Source: Ridgeia piscesae (Eukaryota; Annelida; Polychaeta; Sabellida; Siboglinidae). From it: a DNA stretch of 64,000 bases. The notes under the pieces were generated by a model. The model ran no database searches, was not told the DNA's origin, and saw only the letters and a list, made by a program, of their open reading frames with translations. The stretch spans positions 62,501 through 126,500 of the forward strand of contig JAODUO010000586.1 of the NCBI GenBank assembly GCA_025642075.2. The letters are read 5' to 3'. Position numbers and translations under genes: made by a program. Of the stretch, positions 58,598 to 64,000 are shown piece after piece; the stretch's first letter is position 1, and each line of letters begins with the position of its first letter.

Positions 58598-60552
58598 CCG
58601 TCCGTCCGTCCGTCCGTCCGTCCGTCCGTCCGTCCGTCCGTCCGTCCGTCCGTCCGTCCGTCCGTCCGTCCGTCCGTCCGTCCGTCCGTCCGTCCGTCCG
58701 TCCGTCGTCGTCGTCCGTCCGTCCGTCCGTCCGTCCGTCCGTCCGTCCGTCCGTCCGTCCGTCCGTCCGTCCGTCCGTCCGTCCGTCCGTCCGTCCGTCC
58801 GTCCGTCCGTCCGTCCGTCCGTCCGTCCGTCCGTCCGTCCGTCCGTCCGTCCGTCCGTCCGTCCGTCCGTCCGTCCGTCGTCGTCGTCGTCGTCGTCCGT
58901 CCGTCCGTCCGTCCGTCCGTCGTCGTCCGTCCGTCCGTCCGTCCGTCCGTCCGTCCGTCCGTCCGTCCGTCCGTCCGTCCGTCCGTCCGTCCGTCCGTCC
59001 GTCCGTCCGTCCGTCCGTCCGTCCGTCCGTCCGTCCGTCCGTCCGTCCGTCCGTCCGTCCGTCCGTCCGTCCGTCCGTCCGTCCGTCCGTCCGTCCGTCC
59101 GTCCGTCCGTCCGTCCGTCCGTCCGTCTGGTGGTTTGTCTGGTGGTTTGTCTGGTGGTTTGTCTGGTGGTTTGTCTGGCGGTCTGTGCTGGCGGTCTGTT
59201 TGGCGGTCTGTTTGGCGGTCTGTTTGGCGGTCTGTTTGGCGGTCTGTTTGGCGGTCTGTTTGGCGGTCTGTTTGGCGGTCTGTTTGGCGGTCTGTTTGGC
59301 GGTCTGTTTGGCGGTCTGTTTGGCGGTCTGTTTGGCGGTCTGTTTGGCGGTCTGTTTGGTGGTCTGTTTGGCGGTCTGTTTGGCGGTCTGTTTGGCGGTC
59401 TGTTTGGCGGTCTGTTTGGCGGTCTGTTTGGCGGTCTGTTTGGCGGTCTGTTTGGTGGTCTGTTTGGCGGTCTGTTTGGTGGTCTGTTTGGCGGTCTGTT
59501 TGGTGGTCTGTTTGGCGGTCTGTTTGGTGGTCTGTTTGGCGGTCTGTTTGGCGGTCTGTTTGGCGGTCTGTTTGGCGGTCTGTTTGGCGGTCTGTTTGGC
59601 GGTCTGTTTGGTGGTCTGTTTGGCGGTCTGTTTGGCGGTCTGTTTGGTGGTCTGTTTGGCGGTCTGTTTGGTGGTCTGTTTGGCGGTCTGTTTGGCGGTC
59701 TGTTTGGCGGTCTGTTTGGCGGTCTGTTTGGCGGTCTGTTTGGCGGTCTGTTTGGCGGTCTGTTTGGCGGTCTGTTTGGCGGTCTGTTTGGTGGTCTGTT
59801 TGGCGGTCTGTTTGGTGGTCTGTTTGGCGGTCTGTTTGGTGGTCTGTTTGGCGGTCTGTTTGGCGGTCTGTTTGGCGGTCTGTTTGGCGGTCTGTTTGGC
59901 GGTCTGTTTGGCGGTCTGTTTGGCGGTCTGTTTGGCGGTCTGTTTGGCGGTCTGTTTGGTGGTCTGTTTGGCGGTCTGTTTGGCGGTCTGTTTGGCGGTC
60001 TGTTTGGCGGTCTGTTTGGCGGTCTGTTTGGCGGTCTGTTTGGCGGTCTGTTTGGCGGTCTGTTTGGCGGTCTGTTTGGCGGTCTGTTTGGCGGTCTGTT
60101 TGGCGGTCTGTTTGGTGGTCTGTTTGGCGGTCTGTTTGGTGGTCTGTTTGGCGGTCTGTTTGGCGGTCTGTTTGGTGGTCTGTTTGGCGGTCTGTTTGGC
60201 GGTCTGTTTGGCGGTCTGTTTGGTGGTCTGTTTGGCGGTCTGTTTGGCGGTCTGTTTGGCGGTCTGTTTGGCGGTCTGTTTGGCGGTCTGTTTGGCGGTC
60301 TGTTTGGCGGTCTGTTTGGCGGTCTGTTTGGCTGTCTGTTTGGCGGTCTGTTTGGCGGTCTGTTTGGCGGTCTGTTTGGTGGTCTGTTTGGCGGTCTGTT
60401 TGTTTGTTTGCTACTTTGTTTGTTTGTTTGTTTGTTTGTTTGTTTGTTTGTTTGTTTGTTTGTTTGTTTGTTTGTTTGTTTGTTTGTTTGTTTGTTTGTT
60501 TGTTTGTTTGTTTGTTTGTTTGTTTGTTTGTTTGTTTGTTTGTTTGTTTGTT
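58598..60552. repeat. compound satellite: (GTCC)n, 12-mer array, (GTTT)n
   Basis: 58598-59124 is (GTCC)n with three (CGT)n interruptions (near 58703, 58880 and 58920). 59125-59175 is GTCT-GGTG-GTTT repeated. From about 59190 to 60400 there are about 100 copies of GGCGGTCTGTTT, with GGTG-for-GGCG variants. 60401-60552 is (GTTT)n with one GCTACTTT. The giant open frames across it in several frames result from the 4/12-bp period and lack of stop words; they are not genes. Confidence 0.97.
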
Positions 60553-60635
60553 GACTACTTCAGTTTTGCATGTTTCGGATTTAGATTTTCCACTTGACCT
60601 ATACGACGTAGCCGGACCACAGTGATGGTTCAGAA

Positions 60636-61013
60636 ATGTTTTTTTTTTATTCAAGGGACGTTGGAAAACTTGTGTGCACACTATTTAAACATGTTTTAAA
60701 TGGCTGTACATCGTGTAAGTTGTTGACATTTAATAATAGTCACCGCTTACGCAACCGGAGTGCTGGCTGCACTGTTACATTTTGTTACGACGTGCATATC
60801 TTTTTTTGTGAGCGTGTGACCTATTTCTGTGACATAATTTTCAAGCGTATTAGCGCGGGTGATAGACTTTATCTTCATGCATCGCTGGGTAACTCAGCTA
60901 TTACAATTGGTTATGTTGAAGTTTTGAAAATTTCTGATAACTTTTTGGCAGTGATCAACAGTTGTTCAACTACTCAAAAAATCTCGTGTTCAACAAAAAT
61001 GATTTTTTTCTAA
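60636..61013 (+). other. unassigned open frame of 125 codons after the satellite
   Basis: ATG to stop. It is Cys/Phe-rich at first (VTFCYDVHIFFCERVTYFCD), then GDRLYLHASLGNSAITIGYV. I do not recognise it. It has no visible intron signals or promoter and sits beside repeats; a transposon scrap or chance frame is most likely. Confidence 0.2.
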
Positions 61014-61840
61014 ATATTGGGGAGCTACGCCTATATTCAGCCCTTAGCAAAAATGCACTGCATAATTGTTACACTTATTTACATATGAGGCATTAAGCCA
61101 CACTTTCGGGGTGTGGCGGAGCCGAGTTCCCACCAAGCACCACGGTTCAGACGCCTGTGCAGTACAATGTTCAACAATGTGGGTTTTTAACTTTTCAGAT
61201 CCGCCCCTCTTTTGATATTACAAACAAATACTGTAATTGCTTAACCCTCGTCGTTCCAAAAGGTCAAACTACATCCCACTCAATTTGTAATAAATTCACA
61301 AGGAAATGCTCATCTGCAACAATATTCCCGATGAACCTTCTCCACACTCACAACTAGAACCTAGGACTCCAACAAATGCAACTGAACACTTAAAACGTAA
61401 TTCAAACGAAATCACTTCACCTCAGGGGTTGCAAACGCACTGAACGCACTCTAGCCTACAGGCCTAATTCGTGATCATAATTAATACTATTATATTGCGT
61501 GTGTTGACCGGAATCTATCTAGGGGGTTTTAACAGTGACACCAGATTAGTAAAAAGAGGAACCAAAATTGTATTTAATTTAATTAGTTTTCTATTATCTT
61601 TCTATGCTCCAACGTATTGTGGAACAACACGTTATACAGGAATTTAATATTTAAGAAAACATTGTGAAAGAAGTCAATATGTCTACTCCCCAAATGCGTT
61701 AATTATTTGCAGTCTATATAGGGTATAGCTGTTTTAAAGAGTTTCCATTTAACTTGTATAATCATTCCACGTAATTCTCAATGTTGGAAAATGAACTCTT
61801 GCATTACAAAGATAGTGTAATCGCTAGATTGATTACACTA
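61014..61840. other. intergenic, no feature recognised
   Basis: AT-rich. A short, more GC patch at 61105-61160 has GGTGTGGCGGAGCC. Confidence 0.5.
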
Positions 61841-61849
61841 AATATGCCG

Positions 61850-61985
61850 CACGATTGGCTGCCAAACGCCTGTGGCTGTAGTAATTATGCATTGTTCGAT
61901 GCGTTGTGCGACAGAGATTTGTGCAAAGTAATATAGCTGCGAGATCGCGGCGCCGACGGCAGGTTTCATTGGCTGTATTTATAGC
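61850..61985 (+). promoter_or_regulatory. promoter elements upstream of the kinase-like gene
   Basis: Two inverted CCAAT boxes (CACGATTGGCTGCC at about 61851 and TTTCATTGGCTG at about 61965) and a TATA-like TATTTATAG at about 61976, followed by TGACGAAGC. The region is CpG-richer than its surroundings. A start site near 62010 would give a 5'UTR of about 225 nt. Confidence 0.5.
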
Positions 61986-62234
61986 GTAGTTGGCAACGTC
62001 TGACGAAGCTTCACGGAGGCTGAGTAGAGCCCCTGCGATCAAGTTGAGTATGTTATGGAGTCTCGTCGCCTTCTAAATACCAATGTGTTCGTCACGGACT
62101 AGGCACGATTTGGTCGCTTCACACAGACAAAGTATTCAACTAGCAACACACGGATCGTTGTCGGATTTACAAGCGTTTGGTATCGTTCGTCGGACGACAA
62201 AACGGTAGTTTTACGCGGGACACCGCCGGTCGCT

Positions 62235-62427
62235 ATGACTTCCCCGAGAAACTCTGCCGGCGTGTTGTCTGCCCGGTCCCGTCACCGGATCCGCCCGGAA
62301 AATAACGTTCCTCGTTCGGAATCGACGCCTCCAGCACTGGACACAAACAATGCAAACAATGCAGACGGTGAAATGGATTTGCGACAAAAATACAAACTAG
62401 AAGACTTGGACTTAAAAACCACGCTAG
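62235..62427 (+). CDS. first coding exon of a PKA/PRKX-like AGC protein kinase (partial)
   Basis: ATG at 62235 (GCTATGA) opens 64 codons plus one base, ending at a strong donor (CTAG then GTAAGT). The polar N-terminus (Ser/Arg/Asn-rich) leads to YKLEDLDLKTTLG. In PKA and PRKX kinases the same position reads LxDFxxxxTLGTGSFGRV, so the exon would stop at the first Gly of the ATP-binding loop and the next exon should begin with the rest of GTG(S/T)FGRV. That exon is not in the window, at least not recognisably. Another AGC kinase is possible; the evidence is one short motif. Confidence 0.55.
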
Positions 62428-62909
62428 GTAAGTGTCGATTTGCTGGTTTTATACCAGGACTGGGGCCTGCGCCTAGGACCGACCGCTGGCGCTGATCGAT
62501 CGAGCCGGGAAGGCAGCCGGGGACGGGGTGGATAGATTTACTACGCCGGTGCTAGGGGGAGGGGCTATCCCAGAAGTTCGTAATTTATAGCCTACCCACT
62601 GATATGTGCTGGCATAGCCTGGCAAGTGCGTTGAATGATAGCGCGACTCGGTTGCTTAGAAATGAACATTATTGAGGTATCCTAAACACAGCTTTCTAGC
62701 CTACCCGGCTTTTGGCAATGTTGCTTCTCGGCTTCCGTGTAAGTATTGGCCATGCCCGGGGCAGGGCCAGAGTATGATACCGGAATAGTGTACTATCATT
62801 CTTCTCCTTGAACAAGGAGTATTTTATTCACCGTTACTTGTCTCAGAACAAATCAACATATAGCCGGTGTTGGTTTATTGATTTTATTAGTTATTTAAAA
62901 CTAATTATA

Positions 62910-62960
<51 letters not shown>

Positions 62961-63019
62961 ACACCCACACCACACCACACCACACACCACACCACACCAC
63001 ACCACACCACACCACACCA

Positions 63020-63062
<43 letters not shown>

Positions 63063-64000
63063 ACACCACACACACCACACCACACACACACACACACACA
63101 CACACACACCACACCACACACACACTATAATATAGTGTGCATATGTACGTACACAGGCACACTATATTACGCTTTGAGATGTAGTGCTAGACACGTTTGC
63201 AATTCATGTTATCCGGAAGGTTAGTTTTAGCATTATGGGTACAATGCAGAACTAACTGAATATTTATGGTCTACGAATAATGCTATAGAATATGACCATC
63301 AAACATTTCATATTTGCATAGTCCCCATGAATCACCATCAAGATTCAGCCAAGAATGGCATTTAAATCCTCTCTGTCATTTGAAATCTGCGTTATTCTAT
63401 TCAGTCTGAGCAGTAAAATAAATTTATGTCAGATCTAGATGCCCGTGGCTAGGGACATTTTAACATCTCTGTACATTCTACATAGGTATGGCATAGTACC
63501 TGTGAATCACCATCAAGATTCATGCAACAGGAATGACATTTAATTTGTTTCACCATCATTTGAAGCCGGCACTTGAGTTATTATTTCTGTCAGATTTACC
63601 GGTAGATTCTTGCGTCAACATTAAGAATACAATCTGGAAAAGATGGGTTAAAACTGCCTGAGTTGAAAACCTGACTGTAGTGTCAGTTCAGTGAAGAAGT
63701 AGTTTTGTGAATAATTCAAACTGATAGTCAATCGCGCTTCTTGTAATATCTCCTGCACTGATCCTGCATGCCTTTTTCCAACCATAAAGCCATGCACTGC
63801 AGTTCCATGAAAGTATACAAACTAACTATGAACACACAATGAAACAAAATTCTTGTTAGTCTGGCATATGTTGTAATGACAAGAGTTCTATTGTGAATTA
63901 CACTGTGTATGTGTCTGTAGCCCTGTATGGCTGGCTGTTCATGCAATAATCCCCATATATATATATACATGAATATGCTTGCCATTAGTTATTGGCTCAG
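62428..64000. other. first intron of the kinase-like gene (runs off the window)
   Basis: Apart from the CA-rich array there is a duplicated word GAATCACCATCAAGATTCA (63331 and 63505). No second exon was found. Confidence 0.45.
62912..63126. repeat. (CA)n microsatellite with CACAC/CACCACA higher-order variation
   Basis: CA runs alternate with ACACC pentamers (62958-63025) and further CA runs to 63126. It is a pyrimidine-biased mixture of 2-bp and 5-bp units. Confidence 0.95.

Noticed and set aside
58569..60681. Open frames of about 500-700 codons on both strands (PSVR, GGLF and RQTD repeats)
   Set aside because: They are translations of the compound tetramer/12-mer satellite; several frames are open at once because the units lack stop words. 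No splice or start context.

Overview
The window is nuclear DNA of an animal. It has GT-AG introns, long (TG)n and (TA)n microsatellites, tRNA-derived SINEs, decayed non-LTR retrotransposons and several minisatellite arrays, and no bacterial or viral gene organisation. The gene content and repeat style suggest a lophotrochozoan, most likely a mollusc. That placement is inference.

One gene occupies most of it. On the minus strand, from about 53.0 kb down to 5.2 kb, I could assemble an IQCJ-SCHIP1-type gene (schwannomin-interacting protein 1 fused to an IQ-motif N-terminus). It has twelve coding exons plus a probable 5'UTR exon. Every junction has an AG acceptor and a GT donor, all phases agree, and the exons sum to 2223 nt (740 codons plus stop). 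The upstream exons carry two IQ motifs and the IQCJ-like segment. One 1030-nt exon carries a long acidic, low-complexity region. The last six exons encode the conserved SCHIP1 C-terminus with its coiled coil. An open, GC-rich extension of the SCHIP1-core exon (17214-17624) looks like an internal first exon that would give a short 315-residue SCHIP1.

A second gene begins on the plus strand at 62235. Its first coding exon ends at the start of a glycine-rich loop of a PKA/PRKX-type AGC kinase, downstream of a CCAAT/TATA promoter near 61.85-61.98 kb. The rest lies beyond the window.

The remainder is introns, 3' flank and intergenic DNA. The intron at 35.7-46.05 kb is almost wholly minisatellite: 56-bp, 34-bp, 65-bp, 15-bp and 27-bp arrays in succession. 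The 65-bp unit (about 48 copies) contains an NF-Y-type CCAAT box and a TATA-like stretch, and the 56-bp unit (about 35 copies) contains an AP-1 consensus. A 2-kb compound satellite at 58.6-60.55 kb changes from (GTCC)n to a 12-mer to (GTTT)n, mostly in one tetramer register. Mobile-element remains include two RT C-terminal fragments (47.6-48.3 kb and 54.1-55.0 kb), two LINE 3' ends, two SINE families, a family with a nested insertion (33.4-34.2 kb), and a possible hAT-like MITE.
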